Assembly: GCA_029891385.1 (NCBI GenBank)
Contig: CM057228.1
Span: 35,343,023-35,407,022, forward strand
Length of the DNA stretch: 64,000 nucleotides
Source of the DNA: Erythroxylum novogranatense
Lineage: Eukaryota > Streptophyta > Magnoliopsida > Malpighiales > Erythroxylaceae
Reading direction: 5' to 3'
The notes under the pieces are model-generated. The model searched no databases. It was not told the DNA's origin and was given only the letters and a program-made list of their open reading frames with translations. Below are positions 23,311 to 36,800 of the stretch, piece after piece (the stretch's first letter is position 1; each line of letters begins with the position of its first letter). The position numbers were made by a program, and so were the translations under genes.

Positions 23311-26300
23311 GGATTAGAACCCTAGACTATTGCATAGAAGCTATATCATTGAAAATTCTCGAATTGCATTTCATTCACATCATATCAATAGCATACACAC
23401 ATGAATTATGATTTAGTACATAATGAAAAGAATATATATACACTCAATTGACTTATTTCGAGTATGAAAAGGTTAAAATGATCATGATGTGAATTGTGTA
23501 TTATTTATGTCTTGCATTTTGGTTTTGATTGATTACAAGTAGTAAATTTGGAATTAATTTCGTACAACTAAAAAATTGATGAATTTAAATGTACATTTGA
23601 TCTAGGAAAAATGCTAACTGGCAAGACAAATGGATACATGAAAAATTAGGATGATTAAGCCTATAAATAAGTGACATTTGGTATAGATGAATGAGTGACA
23701 TTTGGCATAGCTAATTAATTGACAAATGACATTAATCATAGAGTGACAAATGGACTAAGTAACTAGGTGACATATGACAATGTATATACATGATAAATGG
23801 AGAACATGCCTATAGACTTATGTCAAAGTAATTTGGTGACACCTCGCACCTAAGGTGTTATGCTTCTGCAGGAGTAATCCCAACCATCTTCATTCTTCAT
23901 CTTTCTTCTTCTCACACACCACAAAAATCCTCTCAACCTTTGCATCCTTGTGTTTTGCTATGTTTGTGTCCAATTACTACATCAACAATTTAAAATTTTA
24001 CCCTTCACAAGATTGTTAAAGAATCATATTATTGTTGTCTCTTATCCTAGCCTAAAATAATCCTATTGCTACCTTGAACATGTAATGAATCTTGCATGTA
24101 AGGACAAGTTGACCTGATGAATTGAGCTAGAATTGGATCTAAATAAGTAACTAAAAGATTGATATTTATGACATGTTATAATAGAGAATTTATGATGATC
24201 AAATTGGGATGAATTGTATATGATATTGATGATGAATTGTGCTGGCAATTTTTGCATGAACTTGGATACTTTTCTGTTATGTTCTTGATGTATAAACAAT
24301 AGGTTATGGATTGTTTTATGGATGAATTAGAATAGGATTTGAGTTATAATGAAGGTGAATTTATGTTAAAGAAAGGCGCTAATATAGTGATCTTGAAATG
24401 GCAATAGAACTAGGATACATAATTGATAGTGAATCATAGTTTCTGCTTTAATTTTGATGTGTGAAAGATAATGAAATGATTTTTGAATTGGGTTTAGACA
24501 TGAATTTTATAAGGGATTAAAGCACGAATAAGGTAGAATTGAAGTGAAATTGATGGACTTTGGTGAAGGTGCATTGGAAAACGTATGAAGGAGTAAAAGT
24601 TGGCAACAAAATGAAGGTTATGGATGAGTGAATGTGGGATTTATAAGGGTCCTTCCCACGGTCTTGGGAAGTACTTTGGAAGGAAAAAAAGGTTGGTTTT
24701 GGGCAATTGTTGGACTATATAACGTTAAGACACTTCATAATGGTGTAATTGGACTTGATTGGGGCTTGAAATGAACTTTAGAAAGTTGCTTGATTAAGTG
24801 ATTAAGTGTTTGATAAGTTTAAGTTGTTAATTGAGGTTATAAATTAAGTTTAAGTTGTTAATTGAGGTTATAAATTAAGGAATGGACTGATTGATATCAA
24901 TGTGTATGAATTTTAGAAGTATGAGTTGTTAATGGTATAAAGATGTTCAGGTGAATGCAAATGTGATTCAAAGGATATAAGAGATGAATTAGGTATGACT
25001 GAACGAGAATTGAGAAATTGTGTGAATATTTAATGCTTGGAAAGAATGAATAAATGTATGATTGATGAATTTAGGGTACTCAAACTTACCTAAAGCATAG
25101 CCTAATTACAAACAAGTTATATGCATGTTATGACGAATGAATGAGCAATGTTTGTGAATAAGGTTGCATACCTGGGATAGTCAATTGAGCATGCATTGAA
25201 CAAAACATATATACATATGTATGATTGAATACTTATTTGATTCAACAAGTTAGTAATGTGTACATATGTGTGTATTGCATGATTTAGAAGCACAAATTGA
25301 CCGACAACATCTAAGCAGGCTCGTCAAGGCAATGGTTATCTAGAGCATACTGTGAGTTGACCTAGATGTTTATTCACTATATTTGAATTGTTTTTAATTA
25401 ACTATTAGATATTAAACTGTTACTGATATGATTGTGATAATTTCGAATCATCAATTGTCTGAGGAGTTTAATAGGTAGGACTATATTGGAAGTGTTTGCA
25501 AATTGAACGTGAATATGGAAATTGTCTCAACTATATGTTGAATGCTGGATTTAGATTCGATGACTGTGCACGCTAAATGAGAATTATTGATAGCATAATA
25601 TGTGATTTGATGCATTTTTGTTACATTGATATGCATGATCAGATAAAGGGGTTGTGATCGGAGTGACCAACATGAAAAAGAGCTTAAAGCTAAAAAATAT
25701 GCACACAGAGCCACAGGCTTAATGATTAATGAGCCCGATATCTACAATGGGTATGGGAAAATATTTGAAATGAGCCCGATATCCACAACAGATAAGCGCT
25801 CGGTCATAACAAAATAAAAATAAAAATGGAGTCTCATGTGCATTGCAAATACATCTTTACATGTATCATGTGAACCATTGTAAATAATGATTAAATTGAG
25901 TTGATATAATGTTATGCTATGTTTATGGACATGTGAATGATTGTGAACAACAACAAAAAAATGATTTGAATTGTGTTGATATAGTGATCTGAAATACTTG
26001 TATACATATTGATGATATGAATGATCAAGGTGAAGGATTGGATTGTTTCGAAAAGATTATATGACATGTATTATAATGTGCATATTGAGATATAATGTAT
26101 AGTGTGAATGATCGCACCTCGCAACTTCTCCAATGTTTTGCCACCCGAAGGGTCTTCCAGCTCTGAACATGGTTAACTCTTTTGGCCATAACTTTGTCAT
26201 CCAACCTCCAAATGACCTGATTCTTAAAGCATTGGATTTATAACATATTCCTCTATCCCTACATAATAATTGGTAGCCTTTGGAGTTGATTCAAAAAATA

Positions 26301-26480
26301 TTTATGGAAAGAAAGTGAGGAAATCGGTTTGAAGAGTACAAAATGATTATGAACATACTTTGGTGTTTTAATCATATCTTGATATGTAGAGCTCCGAATG
26401 AGATGATCATTATTTAAAAATAAACCAGAGACATAGAGCTACAAGTCTTCTAAAAAATTCAAGTGGTGATTCAGGCATTT
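23311..26480 (+). repeat. E: LTR-like sequence replacing most of D pol
   Basis: This 3.2 kb has no coding domain and separates the gag and RNase H fragments of D. Near its right end it carries GACTAGTGTGGGC, preceded by blocks about changing membrane-like words such as GTAGAGCTCCGAATGAGATG, similar to the ends of the C and G LTRs in plus orientation. It is probably a G-related LTR, inserted or brought in with deletion of D pol. Exact ends and target duplication are not clear. Confidence 0.5.
24815..24876. repeat. Perfect 31-bp tandem duplication inside E
   Basis: Units 24815-24845 and 24846-24876 are identical (AAGTTTAAGTTGTTAATTG at the start of each). This is a recent slippage duplication. 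Confidence 0.9.
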
Positions 26481-26482
26481 GA

Positions 26483-27000
26483 CTAGTGTGGGCTCGCCTT
26501 TGTGGTTTGAGATGTTATGAGAATGAGGATGAACCGATGATGGCTAAAGAGATCCCATGGAAATAACCTTATAGGATAATACATTGACGTCTTATGATAT
26601 TTCAGATACTTGGGCTCCGAAAAAGGTTCCAACACATGTAGTTGGTCCACAATAGGCCTATCATCAACAACGGTAAGTTTTAACCACCTAGCAATAACAT
26701 ATTTCTTAGTATCAACATCATCTGTCCCATATTTCACTTATAAAGCATCTCAAATTTCCTTAGCAGTTTTGTACTCACAGTAGATATCAAACAAAGAGTT
26801 GATCATATGGTTGAGTAACACTCCCCTAATAGTACGGTTATCCTTAATAGTCTTAGGGTCAATATTGTCACTAGGAATCTTTGAAATAATACATAATCCA
26901 TTTCGTATTGTTGAAAGTAAAACAGAATTTTCTCAGACCATCATTTAAAATTTCTCCCATCTAGAGGCTCTAATATAGTTAGATCAAGTATAATTTTTTG
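26483..27000 (-). pseudogene. D gag relic (copia UBN2-type)
   Basis: On the minus strand LEPLDGRNFK and SEKILFYFQQYEMDYVLF (frame shifts between) match the start of copia gag. TDDVDTKKYVIARWLKLTV and VDDRPIVDQLHVLE (26737-26640) match its middle (UBN2/gag-polypeptide family). Premature stops fall in several places and the frame ends at the junction with E. Gag would form the particle; this copy cannot. Confidence 0.75.
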
Positions 27001-27230
27001 GGCTACGATGATAGGGATTGAACCTATGTGGTGGACAGTAAGTGTAGAACCTATGTTTATCTCATTTGCATATGACATATTAAATCTAAGAGCAGAAATG
27101 CCTCACATAAAATAATCAAATAATAGAAAGAAAACAACACTGTATTTTGACTTTTACCAAATTAAATATGCAACAACAAAATCACAGTAATTTTCAATAA
27201 ATGGCAACACAATAATTTTTCGACTTAGAT
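27001..27230 (-). other. D leader between gag and 5' LTR
   Basis: AT-rich, non-coding. No TGGTATCAGAGC-type primer site is visible next to the LTR end at 27231, unlike F, G and A2. Confidence 0.4.
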
Positions 27231-27339
27231 TGTTAGTGAAATTAGCAATATAATTAAAATGGAACGACTTATTTGAAATGAAAGGCATCATAAAAAATCA
27301 CTACCATAAGTCAAAAATTCCCCCTTTATGGTGCAACAT
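27231..27339 (-). repeat. D 5' LTR, distal part left of G
   Basis: TGTTAGTGAAATTAGC starts this piece on the plus strand. It matches the 22125-22285 part of the D 3' LTR, including AATTAAAATGGAACGAC. It stops at GTGCAACAT, where G begins. Confidence 0.75.
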
Positions 27340-27709
27340 GATAACAAGATCCGACCCTAGCGTTGCTTCAAGAATCACTTCATTTGGAGGTTGGATGAGG
27401 AAGTTATGGCCAAAAGAATCCAACACGTTTATGCCTTTACTCGTATTGTACATATCTTGGCGCAAATGCCATAACTTTTTTTTATATATGTTGGATTGAT
27501 TTTGTTTTTAAACCATTTGAAAGAGAACCTCGAGATCTACAACTTTTATGAAGAACTCGAAGTGAGATTCAGCCCTTAAAAGGGTCGAAAATGGAACAGA
27601 AAACGGAAGCAAAAAGTCAAACTAAGACGATGCTAACGTCATACTAAGACGAAAGAAACTAAGACAAAGCTGACGTCATACTAAGGCGGTGCTGACGTCA
27701 TACTAAGAC
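27340..27709 (-). repeat. G 3' LTR, distal piece
   Basis: From 27365 it matches 48687-49000 of the 5' LTR (TTGCTTCAAGAATCACTTCA onward). The last 377 bp of the 5' LTR (48309-48685) have no counterpart here and are replaced by about 25 bp. It ends at AAGAC, where A1 is inserted. Confidence 0.8.
27671..27700. promoter_or_regulatory. TGACGTCA pair, left end of the G 3' LTR array
   Basis: Perfect TGACGTCA palindromes at 27671 and 27693, spaced 22 bp. The array continues beyond A1 at 32060-32241. Confidence 0.7.
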
Positions 27710-30700
27710 TGTTGGGACCCGATCCGTAAACCGGATCTCAACCGAAGAATCGAAAAACGAATACGAAATGAAAGCAAAAATCGAAAGAAAGGAACACAAG
27801 GCGGAAGCAAAATCATATACGAATCAATTGTCAAATCGGATAAATCGAATCTGAAGGCGACATGAATAGCAAAATGTGGAAACCAATCGCAAAACGAGAG
27901 TAAGCAAAGGCGGATCGAAGAAAAATAAATTGGCTATCAATCGAACCAAAGCAAAGAAACGAAACATAAAGCGAAATCGAATCGGATGCGAATCGAATCA
28001 CAAATCGAAAGTGAATGCAAAAAGAAAACGATCGAATCCATCGAACTGAAATAAATTTTGACACCCGTTGAAAACACAAAGTATAGGAAACTTATCGCGT
28101 TGGAAACCTTAAGACAATTCTCAAAACCCGTATAATTTTTTTTCTTTCTTTCTTTCTTATCTTATTCATTCCTTTCATCATTCCCATACAAAGCACTTCA
28201 ATTCCTCATTTGGACAAATCCATCCTCAACCAATATCTCAATATGTTTGATCCTATTTAAATCATGACCGTCAATTACACAAAATCTTACTAATCCTTTC
28301 TTTTGTCATTAGACACTTAATATACATACCTATATATCCGAAATTCATACACCATAAACGCTTCAATAAGTCTCAATCCAATCATTCATGAATTACACCG
28401 TTACCAAAATCACATACACCATACCCAATTTCATACACAAATACATTTATCCAAATTTATCTAAAGCCATATACATATCAACACTAAAATCCAAATTACT
28501 CAAAATCTAACTTATACAAATTACGAAAATATGCAAAAAGTCGATCTGACATCTTGACCGTCTTTTATCCGATCTCCTGCTCAAATACCTGGAGATGGGG
28601 ATGAAGGGGGGGGGGTGAACTTATAGCTCGTGGGTAACAATTTATAACAAATAAATAAGCAAAGCTTTTAAAACGTTTTTCTTTTCCTTTCTTGCAGAAA
28701 CTTGTTTGAAACCCATAAAGCACATTTTCAAAAGTTCTTTTCTTGCAGTAGTCAAAATCACAATTTCCAAAATATGGATGCATCAATCATAACACTTCAC
28801 AATGCAAATGCACACATAACGGCTCGCGAGTCCCGTAAACACAACGAATAACTGAAGTTTATCGTAAACACAACGAGTCCGATTTCTCAGGATCTCGTGG
28901 CTTCAAGCGGGCAGCCGGGAGCAGGCTTAAACGTCGACGTGCACGTGACTAACGAAACATTCCTCTCTCGCCCAAACACAAACACATAATCATGCTTAAA
29001 TCAATTATCGAATGCTCTTTTCTGAATATATGAAATGTCATGAAATTTTCGAGGCATAACACAAATGTATTTTGCAATTCATCAAAAGTTCATGTATTGA
29101 ATTAATAATGATTTTTCAAATCATTCATACAATGATGCAACATTTATGATGCAATTGAAATAAAAAAATCTCTTTGTTTAAAGAAAGCAGTAGTGGCTTA
29201 TAAATTCTATTATAAACGGTTACCCACCTCGAATCGACGTTAGAACCTTGTTCCTCGCTCCAATTTGTCCATTGATTCCTTCTTTCTTCCAATTTAACTT
29301 TACCTAAAGCAATTCCACCCAAATTCAACATCATAATTAACTTAATTACTCAAATTGAGCTTAGAAAACACAAAACCCTCATATTTCCAAGCTACCTACA
29401 CCAAAAGCTTCCAAAATTCTCAATTCACAAAAATGGCCTAAACCCTAATTAACTTACATCCAAAATTAAACCCATAGTACTTAACAATCATCAAATTTGA
29501 CTTCATACTTCACAAACCCATAACATTTTCTATAATTATAAACTAAAACTTCAAGAGAAACTCAAATCTTAAAAATTACTCTTACCTCATTTCTCTTCCA
29601 TTTTCGGATTTTCTTGGTTCAAGATGAAGCTCTCTTCATCCTCCACCTTTTTCTCTCTTGGAATGACATCAAAAACTCTCTTCAAGTGGTAGAAAAATCA
29701 AACCCTAGCTTTCTCCCCTTTTTCTCCGCCGAAGCTTGCTCTCCCTTCTCTCTTCTCTCTTATTCTCTTATTCTTTCTTTCCTTTGATTATAAGTTTCGG
29801 GCTTTTTTTTTAAAACAATGACAGGCCTCTTGCTTTTATAGTTCCATGTCATTTAATGAATAAGGAATGACCCATATGCCCCTCCATTTAAGCCTATAAA
29901 CTTAACCCTTTAAGTAAACTTCCAAAATTGCCCCTTTCTTGGTCTTTAAAACTGACATCTTGTCTGATTATTTCGATCAAGTAAATGAAGCCATTTGCCA
30001 AGAATTTTTTTTTGGGAAATGTCCCTCTATGTATTATGAATCCATCGCTTCAAGAATCAGGTCGATCGGAACTCTATATCTCAAAATATCTCCACAATAC
30101 TGAAGTTTGTTCTTCAGACCCGAGGCTAAACACTACACCTTACTTCCGACCCGAATTTGGAAGTCTTAGAGGCTAAATTATAGCTTGGCTCCTTCATAAC
30201 ATTTGTAGCCCCATGTCTCTATTTTAATTAGCAACAAGAATCCACTCAATCGGAGCTATACCGATCGAGATATCTCCAAAATACTGAACACTGTTCAGCC
30301 ATTACAACACCGAGACTGAACACTACACCAAACTTCCGACCTGAAATTGAAAGTCTTAGAGGATACATTATAGCTTGGCTTCTTCATAACATTTGTAGCC
30401 CCATGTCTCTAGTTTAACTTGCAAAAAGAATCAACTCAATCCGAGCTCTATCGATCGATATGTCTCCAAAATACTGAACAATGTTAGGACCTTTTCCACA
30501 GGTCAGCTCACTTAGATCAGGTCGATCTTTTTCTATTTAATGCTAAAACCAATAAATCTAGTATGGAAAGATAGAAAAATTTCTTAAGAATCCAACGCTT
30601 CAAAAATCAGGTCAATCGGATGTCGAACGAATAAGTTATGGCCAAAACAAGGACTAGAGGTCGGTCGTCCGCTAGTCGACCCCAAAGGTCGCGCGGCAGT

Positions 30701-31990
30701 CGAAAGAGCCCGTCCGCGCGGGAGCCCGCCTGCGCGGGCTGCTCGCGGAAGCTCATCCGCGCGGGCTGGCGAGCGGGAGCTCGCTCACCCGAACGCGATC
30801 GGGCGAGCGATCGCCTACGCGATCCGACCTCCAAACTTCAAACCTTTATATCTTTTGACTCCAAGCTCCAAATCAGACGCGGTTTGTTTCGTCGGAAAGC
30901 TAAAAGACAACTCTACAATTTTCAAGAAGGACTCAAAGACAAGCTTAGATACTAAAGGAATCAAAAGTTTACTACAAGGTGACCGATCGATAAACTCCTG
31001 AACAGTATCAAAACTTGTAAACATCATAACTTTTGATCCAGAACTTCAAATTTGACAAACTTAGTGTCTATAGAAAGGTAAAAGAACCCTCTACAACTTT
31101 CATGAAGGTCTTAAAAATCAAATCGACCTCTAAATGGGTCAAAAACTCAACACAAAATGACTGGTTGATCAGCTTCACACTAAACAGCATCAGAACTTCT
31201 AAAAAAATCATAACTTTCTACTCTCTTGTCCAAAATTTTCGTGCTTTATATCAATGGAAAGATAAAAACATAATCTACCAATTTCATTCAGACCACTTTG
31301 GCTAAATTCATCTAAATCAATACAGATTTTCCATTGAAGTCTCTAAACACCATTCCAACACATCAACTTCACATATTCACCCACTACCACAAACTCTTCA
31401 ACTAATTCATCTCAAACACAATTCAACTCTCCAAAAAACTATTCCAAAGCCATTTCCCCACATCAAATTCAACACCAAAGGATATGCGCATACACATTTC
31501 TCTTTCACAAAAGTCATACACAATCTTACTCTTAATAGCATTTTCAAATCAAGTAAAATACACTTAACTTTCAAAGATCATAACTTTCAATCTCGATATC
31601 AAAAAATAGCATACTTTATGGCTACGAAAAGCTCTCAATATAAGCTACAATTTTCATTAAGATCATTTTCTCAAAATATGTCTAAATAAAAAATTCAACT
31701 CTCAAGTCAAACTTTCTATCTTCAAAAATCAACTTTCTTAATTTCTTCAAAATATAACACTTTCACTAATTTTTTCTTGCTTTTCAACTTCCATTTCAAT
31801 CAACTAGTTCATTTTGACTTTCATAACTCATATAACTCTACTCAAATTTCAAAGTCATCAAAATCAATCACTTCATTTCTCATCAATCTCCTTTAAGCGC
31901 AATAACATCTATAACACAATTCATATCCGAAAATACTAATTGAATTCATTTTAATATTTCTAATTTCTACCGAAAGTTCGGGGTCCAACA
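27710..31990 (-). mobile_element. A1: solo LTR of the giant-LTR family (4.28 kb)
   Basis: It runs TGTTGGGACCC to GGGGTCCAACA, the same termini as the A2 LTRs. AAGAC flanks it at 27705-27709 and 31991-31995. It has no internal region, so it is a solo LTR left by recombination between two LTRs. Its 3'-proximal kilobase (30960-31990) is close to A2 (about 90% by eye); the central part is different, with a GC-rich island in place of the A2 minisatellite. The conserved block 2 lies at 28565-28640. Confidence 0.92.
30655..30832. other. GC-rich island inside A1
   Basis: About 180 bp with repeated GCGCGGG and GCGATCG words in an AT-rich LTR. Overlapping open frames of 75-105 codons on both strands are compositional, not genes. 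A0 has a similar island at 15181-15360. Confidence 0.6.
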
Positions 31991-33861
31991 AAGACGAAGG
32001 GAATTAACATGAAGTTGATGTCATACTAAGACAATGTTGACATGATACTAAGACGAAGTTGACGTCATACTAAGACGATGCTGACGTCATACTAAGACGA
32101 AGGGAACGACGAAACTAACGTCATATTAAGACGATGGAAACTAAGACGAAGCTAATGTCATACTAAGATGATGTTGACGTCATACTAAGACGAAGGGAAT
32201 TAAGACGAAGCTGACGTCATACCAAGACGATGCTGACGTCATACTAAGACGAAAGAAACTAAAAAGGGCATAACTTTCACTACAAGTTTCGGACTGAGGT
32301 CATTTTTAGACCGTTTTAAAGAAGACTTCTAGACCTACAAATTCCGTGAAGGCTTCATAAATTATTTTTTCCTCTATAAGGGTTAAAATTTTGAATCAGT
32401 GCAGCTGTCCCGAAAGTTCACCCTATGCAACAACACCAACTTCAAATGATCATAACTTTCCACTACGATATCCAAAACTTACAAACTTTATATCGTTGGA
32501 AAGCTAGGAAAATCATCTGCAACTTCCAAGAAGACAAATTCGCTTAAATCAGCTCACATCAACCAAAAAATATCCCTGAAATTAGTACACAAAATCTTTT
32601 TCTCTTTGTAACCTTGAGTATCATGGGCGAAACCAAAACAAAAACCATCAGTATCAAAAGATCGTAGTTTTATAAAGCTTTAGTGGGTATTTCAAGTCCC
32701 CAATACATGTATGTTTCAAAAATATCCCAAAACATAAATGATATATGAACAATAAATTGTTCAAAATGCAACTAAAGCCTTGGTTTACTAGATTTGCTTA
32801 AATTACAACAAAATTTCAAAAGTGAAGCGATGCCTTAGTCTTTGACTAGTCAATCTCTTGCTCATCACCTGCTTAGGGGGAGGAAAATGAGGGGTGAACT
32901 TAACGCCCGTGGGAAACAATTTTATAGCTCGCAATAAGCAAAAACATTTTTAAAACATTTTCCATACAAAAATTAATAGGTATGTAAATCATGAATGCAT
33001 TGCTTCAATCAACTTGTCATGAACACATAAACACATTAAATGGTTCCGGTGGATCTAAAACAGAACATACTACGCATTTCCACATAATGGTTTTACGTAG
33101 CCGTTAACTTATGGGAGTCCCTGAAGGAGCTTCATGTTACTAACGGATAGGCAGAAAAAGCCTTTAACATGGTCAACATGCATGCGACATAACTTAGGGT
33201 ACCACCACAAACCCACATAATACATATTTCATAATCTTGTAAGCTTGATGCCCAAAATGGCCCTTCTCTTGAAAACTTGCTTTTTCGAATACTTGCTATA
33301 TCTTGAACAATTTTCAAAAGTATAGTTTCAAATCATGCATTATTTCAAATAATCATTTTAAAAACAACTTTTCATGAATCATCACTCAAATAATGTATAA
33401 TCATGTAACACAATCTTACAGCATTTAGAAAACATTAAATGCATATGAATGGGGTAGTTGAAAAATCATTTACTCTAATTTCTTGACAAAAAAAAAACTT
33501 TATTGGCTTATTACTTAACTATAAAAGTGAAACCCACCTTGAAGTCCTTGACTATGGCTTGTTCAAATATGCCTCTCCTCTTGCTCCTCTTGTCCTTCTT
33601 GATTTTCTTCAACATTAACAAAAATCTCCAAATCAATAGGTATTCCAATGGAGAAACCCAAAAGACATAATCACTAAAATTGATCATAAAATCCTTAAAC
33701 CCATACATTTCTTAAGCTATATGAACCAAAATCTTCTTAGAAAAATCCCAAAATATGAAACCTAAGCTTACCTTGAATCTTCACCAAACAATGATTTTCT
33801 TGGCTCTAATGGAAGCTCTAATCCTCCTATTTCTTTTTCTCTTCTTGAATAGCACCAAAAT
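31991..33861 (-). repeat. G 3' LTR, middle piece
   Basis: It matches about 49010-50886 of the 5' LTR at high identity. It is bounded on the left by the AAGAC duplication of A1 and on the right by the AAAAT duplication of A2 (33857-33861). Confidence 0.9.
32060..32241. promoter_or_regulatory. TGACGTCA array in the G 3' LTR
   Basis: Perfect TGACGTCA at 32060, 32082, 32175, 32212 and 32234, mostly in doublets 22 bp apart, within a repeat of the type TACTAAGACGA. TGACGTCA is a bZIP-type core site. Related degenerate copies lie between. Confidence 0.75.
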
Positions 33862-36800
33862 TGTTGGGACTCGATCCCGAGACCAGACTCCAATCGAAAA
33901 ACGGAATGAACGAAAGCGAAATCGAAAGAAAGGAACATAAGGCGGAAGCAAAATCATATACGAATCAATTGTCAAATCGGATAAATTGAATCCGAAGGCG
34001 AATCGAATAACACAAAGCGGAAGCAACAAATCGATTAACAGATTCGCGAAGCAACGACAAATCTAAGATCAAAGCGAAACAAAATCAATTTCCGACATCT
34101 GTGAAAAAATATTTTAGGAATCACTGTCGCGTTGGAAACCTTAGACTTAAACTGTCCAAAATCCGATATAAATTTTTTTTCCTTTTCTTTTCTCTCTTTT
34201 CTCATTCCTCAATCCAAATACATTCACATACAATCACACTATCCAATGTCCAATACACGTTCATTCACATTTTTCCATATACAAATCATGCTTATATCTC
34301 AATTGAACATACAAAATTTATATGACATATTCATGTGCAATACCATAACTCAATAGTCTCATCAAAATCTCATAATTCAATTACAATTTATACACCATTT
34401 CATAAATCAAAGCTTTATACAAAACATAGTGGCATTTTCAAGCCTTATACACTACCCATAACCCTAAACCAAAGTACACAATACACAAAAATTTTATACT
34501 TCTCAGCAACCACCTAACTTAACAATAATACAATATAAACATATGCAAACAGAAATCTTCAATTTTCTTTACCCGATCTTCTTCTCATCACCTGTGGATG
34601 GGAATGAAGGGGGTGAGCTTATAGCTCGTGGGTAACAGTTTATAACAAATAAATAAGCAAAACCCTTGATTTTTTTTTCTTTTCTGGTCTTAGATAGCGT
34701 TTCTTTGAAATCCGTAAAGCACATTTTCAAAAAGTTATTTTCTTGCCGTATTCAAAATCGCAATTTGCAAAACGTATGATTTTTAGGCTTTTAGCCATAA
34801 ACCCATAGGTTACAAAACATGAATGCATCAACTTGACAATTCACATATGCAGTGGCAAATCACATATGCAATGCACACAATTGGCTCGAGAGTTCCATAA
34901 ACACGACGAAAAACTGAAGTTGCGTAAACACAACGAGTTCAATTTCTCAGGATCTCGTGGCCCCAAGCGGGCAGCCGAGAGAAGGCTATCTATATGTCGA
35001 CGTGCATGTGACTAACGAAACAGGTTCTCTCTCGCCCACACAAAAGCACATATCATGCTCAAATCCATTTATCGAATGCTCTTTTCTGAATATATGAGAT
35101 GCCATGGAATCTTCCGAGGTATAACACAAATGTATTTTGAAATTCATCAAAAGTTCATGTATTGAATCAATAATGATTTTTCAAATCATTCATACAATGA
35201 TGCAACATTTATGATGCAATTGAAATCAGAAAATCTCTTTATTTAAGGAAAGCAGTAGTGGCTTATAAATCTATTATAAACAGGTACCCACCTCGAATCG
35301 ATGCTAGAAGCTTGTCCTTAGCTTCAATTTGACCATTTCTTCTTTTATTCTCCCAATTGAAAATTCCCTACACCAATGTCACACAAATTCGACCTCATAA
35401 ATGACATAATCCTTAATATTGAACTTAGAAAACACTAATTCCACACATAATCAAGCCATCTAAATCACCAATTTTCAAAAACCCCAATTCATAAAATTGG
35501 GCATAACTCTAATTAATTTCCATCCGAAATTAAACCCATAATACTAAGCAATCACCAAAATTGACTTTATCATACACAAACCCATATCATTTTCCATGAT
35601 TCTAAACCAACAATCTTCCAAAATTCACAAATCAAAAATTCGGGTCTTACCTCATCCTTCACAAATTTTCGGATTTCTTAGCTCATGTTGGAGCTCTCAT
35701 CATCCTCCACGCTTTTCCTTCATGAAGAAACATGGAAAGCTTGTTTAAAGACCCTTAAAAATCAAACCCTAGCACTCTCTCTCTTTTCTTTCTTCTTCAC
35801 TCATCCGAAAACTTGCTCTCCCTTCTCTCTTCTTTCTCTTATTCTTTTTCTTTTTTTTTGTTTCTGTCAATTGTCGTGCATTCTCTCCTTATAAAGGACC
35901 ACAATCTTGCCATGTCATTAAATGACTTAAAATTGACTCATTCGCCCTTACTCATAAGCCTAAAACTTAATTCTTTAAATAAACTTCCAAAATTGCCCCT
36001 TCCTTTTTGCCTTAAAAACTTTATAGAAATGTCTCTCTATGTCTTACGAATCCATCGCTTCAAGAATCGGATCGATCGGAGCTCTATATCTCAAAATGTC
36101 TCAAAAATACTGAAGTATGTTAGATATTTCGTTTGGGCCAAAACTAAATCAAGACTGATCACTACACGTAACTTCACTCTAGAAGTTGAACATCTTAGAG
36201 GCTAAATTGTCGATTGGCTCCTTCATATAACTTGTAGATCTATGTCTCTAGTTTTATTTGAAATATAAATCACCTCATTTCGACCTCTACAGATTCAGAA
36301 AACATTAAAATACTGAAATATGTTTAGTGGGAAACACCAGCTCAAATCCTCTAAGAACACACTCACTGCACCCGTCCCACCTTTTCCACTTAATCTTTCT
36401 CACTTCATTTCAGATAGCTTCGATTTGGTGGAGATGAAGAGAAAGGTCTTATGAATCTAATGGTTCAAGAATCAAGTCATTCGGGGGTCTAGAGAAGAAG
36501 TTATGGTCAAAAGAAGCAACCATGTTTATGACCTCAATCGTACTGAACCTGTTTCGGGGAAACAGCTATAACTTTCTGTAGAAATGTCTGATTGAGGTGT
36601 TATTTGAATGGTTCGAAAGAGGACATGAAGAGCTACAACTTTCATGAAGGTCTCAAAGGCCAAATCTTTCATCTGTGGGGTCAAAAACAAAAGCAGACGA
36701 TGATGACGTCATTTTAAGACGATGATGACATCATCAGACGATACCGATTGGGAAAATTGTTCTAACTTTCCCTACGGATATCGGATTAAGGATTTTTTTA

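Noticed and set aside
27001..27026. tRNA 3'-end-like segment (GGTTCAATCCC on the minus strand)
   Set aside because: No complete cloverleaf can be traced upstream; it lies in the D leader.
30607..30955. 75- and 105-codon Arg-rich frames
   Set aside because: Caused by the GC-rich island in A1; absent from the matching part of A2.
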